Below, one piece after another: positions 44,382-53,423 of a DNA stretch of 64,000 nucleotides (the first letter of the stretch is position 1; every line of letters begins with the position of its first letter). The DNA lies in assembly GCF_013214175.1 (NCBI RefSeq), contig NZ_JABSPA010000002.1, positions 1,116,001-1,180,000 of the forward strand, given 5' to 3'. The stretch is from Colwellia sp. (GTDB taxonomy: Bacteria > Pseudomonadota > Gammaproteobacteria > Enterobacterales > Alteromonadaceae). The translations under genes were made by a program, and so were the position numbers. Under the pieces are notes generated by a model that saw only the letters and a program-made list of their open reading frames with translations, had not been told where the DNA came from and searched no databases.

Positions 44382-45086
44382 ATGAGTGAAATAAAATCAG
44401 AGTCAATATCTTCATTAGTGGATAACTACTCACCATCAACAGATGATAGTGTCAGCGCACATTTAATTGATAACATGCTCAAGGATGAACACTTATCAAG
44501 TACATGGCAAAATTATCACTTAATAGGTGATGTATTACGTGATGAGGTACCTCAGTCGCTGCAGTTTGACTTAAGCAAAACAATTGCGGATGCTATTGCG
44601 CAAGAGACGACGATATTATCACCTAAGTCATCAATACAAACATCTGCACAGGCTGTTGCGAACAGCACAGATTTATCTTCTGATGAAGCATTTGTACAAA
44701 ATACCGAAACGAAGCATAGTAGTAACGCTGTTATAGATGCAACCAATCGCTTTAAAGCTAGAGTGTCTAGTTTTGTTAAACCGATGGGGCAGGTGGCTAT
44801 AGCTGCTTCTGCTGCAGCTTTAATGATTGTTGGTGTTCAGCACAATGTTGCAGAAAATCCATCCTCAATAACGCCAAGCCAAGTTGTGCAAACTATGCCT
44901 TTAGCTGGCTATGCCAATCCAGTAAGCTTTAGCCTACAATCAGCTCAAAATGAACCAAGTAAACTGCAAAACCAAAAAGCACTGAATGAGCAGCTAGTCG
45001 CAGAAAGAGTTGCGCAGCAGCGTCGTTTACATGCACTTTTAAAAGATCATAATCAGCAAGTGAAGTTAGGTAGTAATATAAAATAG
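44382..45086 (+). CDS. rseA: Anti-sigma-E factor RseA
   Basis: 234 residues. The N-terminal cytosolic sigma-binding domain includes ISSLVDNY and TWQNYHLIGDVLRDE, the RseA N-domain signature. One membrane segment (about 138-156, VAIAASAAALMIVGVQ) and a periplasmic Gln-rich tail follow. DegS and RseP cleave it on envelope stress. It is longer in the linker than the E. coli protein. Confidence 0.92.
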   Translation: MSEIKSESISSLVDNYSPSTDDSVSAHLIDNMLKDEHLSSTWQNYHLIGDVLRDEVPQSLQFDLSKTIADAIAQETTILSPKSSIQTSAQAVANSTDLSSDEAFVQNTETKHSSNAVIDATNRFKARVSSFVKPMGQVAIAASAAALMIVGVQHNVAENPSSITPSQVVQTMPLAGYANPVSFSLQSAQNEPSKLQNQKALNEQLVAERVAQQRRLHALLKDHNQQVKLGSNIK

Positions 45087-45142
45087 CTTGATTGGCTGAA
45101 TTAGTTGATAATTGCACTTTCAGCCATCATCTTTGAGAACCT

Positions 45143-46159
45143 ATGAAATTTTCGGCACTTTTTTTATTGCTGGTAAGCCTTAATACCTCAGCTTTAGCTG
45201 CTGAGACCGAATCAGCAAAGCTTTGGCTAGAACAACTATCCAAATCTTTACGAGAGCTAAATTTCACCACCTCTTTTGTCGTCGTTAAAAATAATCAAGC
45301 CGAGCCCTATCATTGGTTACACGGCATTGGTGAAAATAGTCAAGAGTTGGAAATATTTTCCCGTCTTAATGGTCCTCGCCGCGATATATTACGCCAAGGG
45401 GATATTGTTAGCTATATCGAACCCGAGCAAGAACCCTACTCAATTATTTCTCAGTCTGTTCAAAGTCCAATCCCTACTATTTTTCGTGGTGATTTTAGTG
45501 AACTTGAAGACAATTACCGTTTCATTTCTGTCGGGCGCAGTCGAGTGCTGGGGCGTGTTGCGCAGCTGGTGCGTATCGTTGCAAAAGATAAGTACCGTTT
45601 TAGTTATTGGCTTTGGCTTGATCAACAAACCGGTCTGCTGTTAAAGATGGCGATATTGACACGTCAGGGATTATTATTAGAGCAAATTCAATTTACCCAC
45701 ATCGAAGTGAGTGAGCAGTTATCGGAAAGCTTAGTGCAATTTCAATCAACTGAACTACCTGAAATTATTAAGTTAAATAATCAGAAAAAAAATAGAGTTC
45801 TCGCATGGAAAGTTGATTGGTTACCGCAAGGCTTTGCTGTGATTAAGTCCAACCAACATAACCTAAATAGTCATAACCAGGGTGAGAACAAAGCCGTTGA
45901 GTTTATGTTATTTTCAGATGGTTTAGTTGAAATATCTGTCTACGTTAATCTTAGCCAAGAAAATTTTAGAGCACCAGAATATGCAAGTGATGGCGCAACA
46001 ATGGTCTTCAACCATATAGTACAAGGGATTGAAGTAGGCATTGTTGGTGATATTCCATTAACTACCGCCAAAAAAATTGCCGAATCAATTGTTCCTGCAA
46101 CGAAAGATAATGCTATAAACAATGTTCAGCGTTCGGTAAGAGAGCAGCAAGATGATTAA
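45143..46159 (+). CDS. rseB: Periplasmic regulator RseB
   Basis: 338 residues with a signal peptide (cleaved after ALAA near residue 19), then the LolA-like N-domain (WLEQLSKSLRELNFTTSFV, HWLHGIGENSQELE...RRDILR) and the small C-domain (WLPQGFAVIKSNQHN). RseB binds RseA and shields it from proteolysis while sensing LPS and lipoprotein signals. It overlaps rseC by 8 bp. Confidence 0.93.
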   Translation: MKFSALFLLLVSLNTSALAAETESAKLWLEQLSKSLRELNFTTSFVVVKNNQAEPYHWLHGIGENSQELEIFSRLNGPRRDILRQGDIVSYIEPEQEPYSIISQSVQSPIPTIFRGDFSELEDNYRFISVGRSRVLGRVAQLVRIVAKDKYRFSYWLWLDQQTGLLLKMAILTRQGLLLEQIQFTHIEVSEQLSESLVQFQSTELPEIIKLNNQKKNRVLAWKVDWLPQGFAVIKSNQHNLNSHNQGENKAVEFMLFSDGLVEISVYVNLSQENFRAPEYASDGATMVFNHIVQGIEVGIVGDIPLTTAKKIAESIVPATKDNAINNVQRSVREQQDD

Positions 46160-46631
46160 AGAGCTCGCCAATGTCGTTGCTATTAAAGCAGGGCAAGTGA
46201 CAGTTACCAGTCAAATAAAATCAAGTTGCAGTGGTTGTGCGCAAGTTGATACCTGTGGCAGTGGTCAAATTGCTAAAGCACTACCCCAAGCCAAGCTTAC
46301 CCTAACGCTACCTTATGACATCAATACGTTTGGTAAAACATTGAAACTGGGTGATTGTGTGGTCCTAGCCTTGCCAGAAAAAGATGTATTATCGAGTGCA
46401 GGTCAAGTTTATTTACTACCGTTATTTGGCTTAATTGCTTTTTCAGCACTTGGGCAGTGGCTGGTTAATCAGCAAATACTCCCTCATGAATTAATAGCGC
46501 TAGGCTTTGGTCTTACGGGAGGCTACTTAGGTTATCGGCTTGCTAAGTTTAAGCAAAAACAGGGTGAGCATAGCGAAAACTTACAGCCTAAGATAATTGA
46601 AGTCCTTCTTTCACCAACCCTGGGTAAATAA
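46152..46631 (+). CDS. rseC: RseC/MucC family protein
   Basis: 159 residues. N-terminal cysteines form CSGCAQVDTCGSGQIAKAL, the redox/Fe-S-like cluster of RseC, and two membrane segments follow (about 93-130). It modulates sigma-E and electron-transfer SoxR reduction in relatives. Its start lies within the end of rseB. Confidence 0.93.
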   Translation: MIKELANVVAIKAGQVTVTSQIKSSCSGCAQVDTCGSGQIAKALPQAKLTLTLPYDINTFGKTLKLGDCVVLALPEKDVLSSAGQVYLLPLFGLIAFSALGQWLVNQQILPHELIALGFGLTGGYLGYRLAKFKQKQGEHSENLQPKIIEVLLSPTLGK

Positions 46632-46800
46632 AGTCTTAGGCTGTTACGGCTTGAAACAAAAGATATCTGAACAAAAGATAGCCCCAAGACAGTAAATTCG
46701 TTAAAATCCCTCGCATTATTGCATTTAATATTTTTCCTTGATTCCTTTTCGGGATTTTAAGTTTGAAAAATAATCCATTATTTAGAGAAAATCTATAAAA

Positions 46801-48591
46801 ATGAAGAATATACGTAACTTTAGTATCATAGCCCACATTGATCATGGTAAATCTACACTTTCTGATCGTTTAATTCAACATTGTGGTGGATTGCAAGAGC
46901 GCGAAATGGAAGCGCAAGTACTTGATTCAATGGATATAGAGCGTGAACGTGGCATTACCATCAAAGCGCAAAGTGTTACCTTAGACTATACAGCAAAAGA
47001 CGGTGAAGTTTACCAATTGAACTTTATCGATACCCCAGGCCATGTTGATTTTTCTTATGAAGTATCGCGTTCCTTAGCTTCTTGTGAAGGCGCACTACTG
47101 GTTGTAGATGCCGGGCAAGGCGTTGAAGCGCAAACTGTAGCTAACTGTTATACCGCCCTTGAAATGGATTTAGAAGTTATACCGATTTTAAATAAAATTG
47201 ATTTACCGCAAGCTGATCCTGAGCGTGTTAGTGAAGAAATTGAGCATATTATCGGTATCGATGCCACTGACGCGGTAACATGCTCGGCTAAAACTGGTCT
47301 AGGTATTGAAAATGTTTTAGAAACTATTGTTGCCAATATCCCTGCACCTGAAGGTGATCCAGACGCGCCATTGCAAGCTTTGATTGTTGATTCTTGGTTT
47401 GATAATTACCAAGGCGTTGTTTCACTTGTTCGTGTGATGAACGGTGAAGTTAAAAAAGGCGATAAAATGTTGGTGATGTCTACTGGACAAGTTCACCAAA
47501 TTGATAAAGTAGGTATATTTACCCCAAAACAAACTGAAACAGGCATATTAAGAACTGGTGAAGTTGGTTTTATTATTGCGGGTATTAAAGAAATTCATGG
47601 TGCACCTGTCGGTGACACTATCACTATTTCGAAAAAAGAAGCTGCTGAGCCACTGGCTGGTTTTGCCAAAGCACAGCCACAAGTTTATGCGGGTATTTTC
47701 CCAATAAGCTCAGACGATTATGAAAATTTCCGCGATGCTTTGAATAAATTAAGTCTTAATGATGCATCATTATTTTTTGAACCTGAAAGCTCATCTGCAT
47801 TAGGTTTTGGTTTCCGTATTGGTTTCCTTGGCATGTTACACATGGAAATTATTCAAGAACGTCTTGCTCGTGAATATGATCTAGATTTAATTACCACAGC
47901 GCCGACGGTAAACTATGAAATTTCCTGTACTAATGGCGAGCTATTATCCATTGATAACCCTGCTGATTTACCTGCTGTTAATAATATTGATGAAATTCGA
48001 GAGCCAATTGTTCAAGCAAATATATTGGTACCGCAAGAATATTTAGGTAATGTTATTAAGCTATGTATTGAAAAACGTGGTGTGCAAAAAGATATTATTT
48101 ATCATGGGAATCAAGTTGCGGTAACTTATGAATTACCTATGGCCGAAGTGGTGATGGACTTCTTTGATAAGCTTAAGTCAACCAGTCGTGGTTATGCATC
48201 ACTTGATTATAATTTTATCCGCTTTCAAACTGCCGATATGGTACGTGTAGATGTCATGATCAATGGCGATAGGGTCGATGCTTTAGCAATGATCACCCAT
48301 AGAAATCACTCCGCTGCTCGCGGTCGCTTATTAGTTGATAAGCTGAAAGAGTTGATTCATCGTCAGCAGTTTGACATCGCTATTCAAGCGGCTATTGGCA
48401 ATAACGTTATTGCGAGAACAACCGTTAAACAGTTACGTAAAAACGTGACTGCTAAATGTTACGGTGGTGATATTAGTCGTAAGAAAAAGTTGTTGCAAAA
48501 GCAAAAGGATGGTAAAAAACGCATGAAGCAAGTGGGTAATGTTGAAGTACCACAAGAAGCCTTCTTAGCCGTACTTAAACTCGATAGTTAG
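46801..48591 (+). CDS. lepA: Translation elongation factor 4 (LepA)
   Basis: 596 residues. The GTPase motifs [18 protein letters not shown] and NKIDLP are present, with the LepA-specific C-terminal domain ([20 protein letters not shown]). It acts on the ribosome, probably in initiation or back-translocation. It follows rseC by about 170 bp and precedes lepB, the conserved order. Confidence 0.97.
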   Translation: MKNIRNFSIIAHIDHGKSTLSDRLIQHCGGLQEREMEAQVLDSMDIERERGITIKAQSVTLDYTAKDGEVYQLNFIDTPGHVDFSYEVSRSLASCEGALLVVDAGQGVEAQTVANCYTALEMDLEVIPILNKIDLPQADPERVSEEIEHIIGIDATDAVTCSAKTGLGIENVLETIVANIPAPEGDPDAPLQALIVDSWFDNYQGVVSLVRVMNGEVKKGDKMLVMSTGQVHQIDKVGIFTPKQTETGILRTGEVGFIIAGIKEIHGAPVGDTITISKKEAAEPLAGFAKAQPQVYAGIFPISSDDYENFRDALNKLSLNDASLFFEPESSSALGFGFRIGFLGMLHMEIIQERLAREYDLDLITTAPTVNYEISCTNGELLSIDNPADLPAVNNIDEIREPIVQANILVPQEYLGNVIKLCIEKRGVQKDIIYHGNQVAVTYELPMAEVVMDFFDKLKSTSRGYASLDYNFIRFQTADMVRVDVMINGDRVDALAMITHRNHSAARGRLLVDKLKELIHRQQFDIAIQAAIGNNVIARTTVKQLRKNVTAKCYGGDISRKKKLLQKQKDGKKRMKQVGNVEVPQEAFLAVLKLDS

Positions 48592-48612
48592 TTTAAGTCG
48601 TTACGCAAATAT

Positions 48613-48653
48613 AAAAATTAGTGATAGTAAATCATTACTGTCGCTAATTTTTG
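48613..48653 (+). terminator. Possible terminator/attenuator between lepA and lepB
   Basis: An imperfect stem (AAAAATTAG...CTAATTTTT with inner AGTAA/TTACT) is followed by a short T-run. It may only partly end lepA transcription before lepB. Confidence 0.5.
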
Positions 48654-48681
48654 CATTATAGGATTTTAAAATAGGAATAGT

Positions 48682-49614
48682 ATGGCCGTTTATTTTTCGA
48701 TTATCTTAGTGATAATTACTGTATTAACAGGGATAGTGTGGTTTGCGGATAAGTTCTATTTAGCACCACAACGCAAGCTAAAGGCAGTCAATGCTCAGGT
48801 TATGGCTAAAAAACAATCTGCTGCAGAGTTAACATCTGAGGCACTTGCAACATTAATCGAGCCATCACCATTAGTTGATACCGCGGTACAAATTTTTCCT
48901 GTTATTGCTTTTGTCTTAATTCTACGCTCGTTTATATATGAACCCTTTCAAATACCGTCAGGCTCAATGATGCCGACGTTACTTGATGGTGATTTTATTT
49001 TAGTGAACAAATTTAATTATGGCTTAAAAGACCCGGTGTTAAGACATAAGTTTCTTGAAAATGGTCTGCCTGAACATGGTGACGTTGTGGTGTTTAAATA
49101 CCCGCAAGATCCGAGAGTTGACTATATTAAACGCGTGATTGGTTTGCCTGGTGATCGTATTATTTACCGCAATAAATTACTTTATATTAAGCGTGCCTGC
49201 ACCGATACGGATACTAAATGTCCTGAGTTTGAACAGATACAGCAAGATTTTGTTGGCAAATACGACGGACCAGATGCTGAATTTGGTATGAATCAATTTG
49301 AAGCCAAAATGTTGAATAAAAGCCATCAGGTATTAAATGATAGTCATACTCTACCCAGAGTAATGCATTATTTTCAGCAATCTAGCACTGCAGCAGACGA
49401 GTTTTTAGTACCTGCTAAGCATTATTTTGTTATGGGTGATAACCGTGACAATTCGTTAGATGGACGTTTTTGGGGCTTTGTTCCTGAAGAAAATCTAGTC
49501 GGCGAAGCTGTTGCTATCTGGATGAGTTTCGATTTTGACCGCAGCGAAGACAGTTTTTTACCACAATGGCTACCATCGGGCGTTCGTTTTGATCGCATCG
49601 GCGCTATTATTTAA
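48682..49614 (+). CDS. lepB: Signal peptidase I LepB
   Basis: 310 residues. Two N-terminal membrane segments (about 3-22 and 68-83) precede the catalytic PSGSMMPTLLDGD (Ser95) and the Lys150 of DYIKRVIGLPGD. The MGDNRDNSLDGRFWGFVP box is present. It removes signal peptides from secreted proteins in the periplasm. It is cotranscribed with rnc. Confidence 0.97.
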   Translation: MAVYFSIILVIITVLTGIVWFADKFYLAPQRKLKAVNAQVMAKKQSAAELTSEALATLIEPSPLVDTAVQIFPVIAFVLILRSFIYEPFQIPSGSMMPTLLDGDFILVNKFNYGLKDPVLRHKFLENGLPEHGDVVVFKYPQDPRVDYIKRVIGLPGDRIIYRNKLLYIKRACTDTDTKCPEFEQIQQDFVGKYDGPDAEFGMNQFEAKMLNKSHQVLNDSHTLPRVMHYFQQSSTAADEFLVPAKHYFVMGDNRDNSLDGRFWGFVPEENLVGEAVAIWMSFDFDRSEDSFLPQWLPSGVRFDRIGAII

Positions 49615-49652
49615 TATGGCCACTTATTTTGCATGTCCAGTAGAGATATATC

Positions 49653-50441
49653 GTGAAAATTAATCCTCATAACCTAGCTAGGTTAACCAAAAAACTTGGT
49701 TACGAATTTAATGAACCTAGGTTATTAGTGCAAGCACTTACTCACCGGAGCGCTAAAGGGTCTCATAATGAAAGACTTGAATTCCTTGGCGACTCCATCC
49801 TTGGTTTTGTTATCGCTGAGGCACTTTATGATCAGTTCCCAAATCATGACGAGGGTGACTTAACTCGCATGCGCTCTAGTTTAGTTAAGGGTGTTACTTT
49901 AGCTGAAGTCGCTAGGGACTTTAATTTAGGCGAATGCTTAATACTGGGTCCTGGTGAATTAAAGAGTGGTGGCCACCGTCGAGAGTCTATTTTAGAAGAT
50001 GCTATAGAAGCCATTATTGGTGCGGTATACATTGACTCTAATATTGATTGCTGTAAGGCACTAATCTTAAGTTGGTTCGAGCAACGTTTAACTGTAATTA
50101 AGCCCGGCAATGAACAAAAAGACCCAAAAACGCGCTTGCAAGAGTTTCTACAGGGTCGAAAAATAGCTCTACCTACTTATGAAGTGATTGATACTTCTGG
50201 ACAGTCCCATAACCAAGAATTTACCGTTCGTTGTCAAACATCAGTGATCAGTGAAGTGGTTGTTGCCAAAGGAACCAGTCGTAGAAAAGCAGAGCAAGCA
50301 GCAGCGCAGCAGATACTTGCCCTAATTGAAAAGGCTAATGAAGTAAAAAAAGACTCACCAAAGCAAGCTAAATTAGCAACTCCCCGACATACTAATAGTA
50401 AGCAAAGTCACTTAAGCAAAAAAATAAGTACGAGAAAATAA
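49653..50441 (+). CDS. rnc: Ribonuclease III
   Basis: 262 residues. The RNase III signature [13 protein letters not shown] and the catalytic Glu in [14 protein letters not shown] are present, with a C-terminal double-stranded RNA-binding domain ([13 protein letters not shown]...[16 protein letters not shown]). A lysine-rich tail extends beyond the E. coli length. It processes rRNA and mRNAs. The start may be GTG (position 49653), 3 bp before era's ribosome site region at the other end. Confidence 0.96.
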   Translation: MKINPHNLARLTKKLGYEFNEPRLLVQALTHRSAKGSHNERLEFLGDSILGFVIAEALYDQFPNHDEGDLTRMRSSLVKGVTLAEVARDFNLGECLILGPGELKSGGHRRESILEDAIEAIIGAVYIDSNIDCCKALILSWFEQRLTVIKPGNEQKDPKTRLQEFLQGRKIALPTYEVIDTSGQSHNQEFTVRCQTSVISEVVVAKGTSRRKAEQAAAQQILALIEKANEVKKDSPKQAKLATPRHTNSKQSHLSKKISTRK

Positions 50442-50444
50442 ATT

Positions 50445-51362
50445 ATGCAAAACGAAACCTCAAATACCTATGCTGGCTTAATTGCTATTGTTGGTCGCCC
50501 AAATGTTGGTAAATCAACATTATTAAATGCCTTGTTAGGGCAAAAAATTAGTATAACGTCTAAAAAACCACAAACGACCCGTCATCGTATTTTAGGTATT
50601 TTGACCGAAGAAAACAGGCAGGCAATTCTAGTAGATACCCCAGGTCTACATACCGAAGAAAAGCGTGCCATTAATAGGTTAATGAACCGTGCTGCTTCAA
50701 GCTCAATTGCCGAGGTAGAGTTAATCATGTTTTTGGTTGAAGGCACTCATTGGACCCAAGATGATGAGCTGGTATTAACTAAAGTGAAACAAAGTGGTAC
50801 ACCTTGCATATTGGTTGTTAATAAAACTGATAATATATCGGACAAAGATGAGCTATTACCACATCTTAAAAAGCTAGGCGAAATGCACGAATTTAAAGAG
50901 ATTGTGCCTATTTCAGCTAGTAAGGGCCATGGTGTCGATACCATTCGCCAATTATGTTTAACAACATTGCCTGAAGGTACTTTTTGGTTCCCTGAAGATC
51001 ACATCACAGATCGCTCTAGCCGTTTTATGGCTTCTGAAATCATTCGTGAAAAGCTTATCCGCTTTACCGGTGATGAGTTGCCTTATTCTATTACTGTAGA
51101 AATTGAGCAATTTAAAATGGATGATAAGGGAATTATTCATATTAATGCTTTAATACTAGTTGAGCGTGAGACCCAAAAACGTATGGTCATTGGTAATAGA
51201 GGAGAGCGTTTGAAAACCATAGGTCAGGAAGCGAGACGCGATATGGAAAATTTATTTGAGAGTAAGGTCTTTCTTGAAACTTGGGTGAAAGTGAAATCAG
51301 GATGGGCAGATGATGAGCGAGCATTACGCAGCCTAGGTTATGGTGATGATTACTCTGGCTAA
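50445..51362 (+). CDS. era: GTPase Era
   Basis: 305 residues. G1 [12 protein letters not shown]3 DTPGLH and G4 NKTD are present, and the KH domain ends with [21 protein letters not shown]. Era couples GTP binding to 16S rRNA maturation and 30S assembly. It follows rnc by 3 bp. Confidence 0.97.
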   Translation: MQNETSNTYAGLIAIVGRPNVGKSTLLNALLGQKISITSKKPQTTRHRILGILTEENRQAILVDTPGLHTEEKRAINRLMNRAASSSIAEVELIMFLVEGTHWTQDDELVLTKVKQSGTPCILVVNKTDNISDKDELLPHLKKLGEMHEFKEIVPISASKGHGVDTIRQLCLTTLPEGTFWFPEDHITDRSSRFMASEIIREKLIRFTGDELPYSITVEIEQFKMDDKGIIHINALILVERETQKRMVIGNRGERLKTIGQEARRDMENLFESKVFLETWVKVKSGWADDERALRSLGYGDDYSG

Positions 51363-51367
51363 TTGGA

Positions 51368-52087
51368 ATGCGCCAGATGATTGAACAAAACGCCTTTGTT
51401 TTACATAGTCGCCCATACCGTGAAAATCAGCAGTTAGTTGACTTACTAACAGAGCAAGATGGCAAAGTGACTGCCTTGGTATATGTTGGTCAATCTAAGC
51501 GTTCAATAAAAAAAGGCTTAATCCAGCCTTTTTTACCACTAAGATTAACGTTGAAAGGCAGTGGTAATTTTAAACAAATTAGCCAAGTTGACTGCACTGC
51601 CAGATCATTTTCACTGATAAAGCATAGTCTGTTTAGTTCTTTTTATATTAACGAATTGTTGATTCGTCTATTAACCGAGCAAATTGCTTGTCCACAGTTG
51701 TTCTCACAATATCAAGCAACCTTGACCGCTCTATCCCAAGAAGAAGAGATTGCCCCGCAATTACGCTTATTTGAATTGGCACTGCTTGAAGAGTTAGGGC
51801 TGTCATTTGACTTTAGCCCTGTATTTGAGCACGATGTTAGCTACTTTCATTATATCGCCGAACAAGGTTTTGTTCCTGTATATGGTGCTAGCCCAAACAA
51901 TAGTGCTCCATGTTTCGATAAAGCCCATTTACAAGCCATTGCCAAACGAGAATCGCTATTTAGTAACAGGGTTACAGCTGACGTTAGTAATACCTTTAAG
52001 TTGTTAATGCGCCAGGTTATCAACCAGCTACTAGGAAATAAGCCATTAAATAGCCGTAAACTATTTTCCAATAAAGCATACAGTTAG
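51368..52087 (+). CDS. recO: DNA repair protein RecO
   Basis: 239 residues (ATG 51368 or 51377). The N-terminal OB domain opens FVLHSRPYRENQQLVDLLTE and the helical domain ends with LFELALLEELG. It loads RecA with RecR in gap repair. It follows era by 5 bp. Zinc-type cysteines seen in some relatives are not obvious, as in other gammaproteobacterial RecO. Confidence 0.94.
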   Translation: MRQMIEQNAFVLHSRPYRENQQLVDLLTEQDGKVTALVYVGQSKRSIKKGLIQPFLPLRLTLKGSGNFKQISQVDCTARSFSLIKHSLFSSFYINELLIRLLTEQIACPQLFSQYQATLTALSQEEEIAPQLRLFELALLEELGLSFDFSPVFEHDVSYFHYIAEQGFVPVYGASPNNSAPCFDKAHLQAIAKRESLFSNRVTADVSNTFKLLMRQVINQLLGNKPLNSRKLFSNKAYS

Positions 52088-52147
52088 CTATTTATTGCAT
52101 CAGTAAATACCAAAATTAGTCAAAAATAAATATAAAGAGATGATAAA

Positions 52148-52888
52148 ATGACAGAGTTATTATTAGGTGTAAACGTTGACCATATCGCTACGCTACGACA
52201 AGCACGCGGAACAAGTTATCCTGATCCTGTTTATGCCGCAAGTGTGGCTGAACATGCCGGAGCTGACGGTATCACAGTTCACTTACGTGAAGATAGACGC
52301 CATATACAAGACAGAGATATTCATGTCTTAAAGCAAACTTTACATACTCGTATGAATTTTGAAATGGCTGTTACTGATGAAATGGTCGCTATAGCCTGTG
52401 ACGTTAAGCCTGCTTTTTGTTGTTTAGTACCAGAAAAGCGTGAAGAGCTGACTACCGAAGGCGGTTTAGATGTTGTCGGTCAATTAGATAAAATTACTAA
52501 GGCAACAAAGCAGTTAACTGCTGCAGGTATTGCGGTCAGTTTATTTATTGATGCAGATATAGTGCAAATAGATGCCGCGCTTGCCAGTAAAGCGCCTTAT
52601 ATAGAAATTCATACGGGGCATTATGCCGATCTAACCTCAGAAGATGAGCAGTTATTAGAGTTAGAACGCTTAACAACAGGTATTAAATATGCACATAGCC
52701 TAGGGTTGAAAGTTAATGCCGGTCATGGTTTAAATTATTTTAATGTTAAGCCTATTGCTGCCATTAAAGAAATTATCGAATTAAATATTGGCCATGCAAT
52801 AATTGCACGTGCAGTTATTGATGGTCTAGATAAAGCTGTTCGTGATATGAAGCAACTGATGTTAGAAGCAAGAATACACACTAGCTAG
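52148..52888 (+). CDS. pdxJ: Pyridoxine 5'-phosphate synthase PdxJ
   Basis: 246 residues. [39 protein letters not shown] and [11 protein letters not shown] are signature stretches. It condenses 1-deoxyxylulose 5-phosphate with 3-amino-2-oxopropyl phosphate to make vitamin B6. It is the last gene of the rnc-era-recO-pdxJ run; acpS, often next, is absent here. Confidence 0.97.
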   Translation: MTELLLGVNVDHIATLRQARGTSYPDPVYAASVAEHAGADGITVHLREDRRHIQDRDIHVLKQTLHTRMNFEMAVTDEMVAIACDVKPAFCCLVPEKREELTTEGGLDVVGQLDKITKATKQLTAAGIAVSLFIDADIVQIDAALASKAPYIEIHTGHYADLTSEDEQLLELERLTTGIKYAHSLGLKVNAGHGLNYFNVKPIAAIKEIIELNIGHAIIARAVIDGLDKAVRDMKQLMLEARIHTS

Positions 52889-53012
52889 TACATATACTTG
52901 CAATTAGGCATGGTTTAAAAAAAACTCATTTATTTTATAATTGTTGAAATTATAGGCTACACTTTAATGGATAAGGTGTAGAAAGGACTCAGCATAAAAT
53001 AAGTGAGGATAA

Positions 53013-53261
53013 ATGATGCAGACACAGTTGAAACCAATGCTAGAGCGTAGAAGGGAAGCTCCAGAGCAGTCAGTTTGGTGGAATAAATTATCGTTAGCGC
53101 AAAAGTTTTCTGCTAGTAGTTTAGGGAAATTTGGCTATGAACTTACCTTTGTGCGTAATGATGATGGCCATAGCTTAGCTGTAATGCAATGCAGTGGCGG
53201 TGTTGCTGCAATTTCTGAAGATGGCGATATCGAAACCTCGCCAAAAATCACCATCCGCTAG
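53013..53261 (+). CDS. Small conserved-looking hypothetical protein
   Basis: 82 residues with a good ribosome binding site (GTGAGGA). It reads QSVWWNKLSLAQKFSASSLG, then GYELTFVRNDDGHSLAVMQC, and ends EDGDIETSPKITIR, a compact beta-rich protein with one Cys. I recognise no family. It is monocistronic between pdxJ and barA. Confidence 0.68.
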   Translation: MMQTQLKPMLERRREAPEQSVWWNKLSLAQKFSASSLGKFGYELTFVRNDDGHSLAVMQCSGGVAAISEDGDIETSPKITIR

Positions 53262-53423
53262 TTTTCAATAATCCACAACTAGCAATTCATAGTCTACAAT
53301 CAAGTTATCTATAAGCTATTTTCTATAGGTGAACTACCAATCTAGTTATTATCCTTAAAAGTACAATAGCTACTGCTGATTATTAATACTCATTTGTTTT
53401 TCGATTTTACTAATCACTTAAAG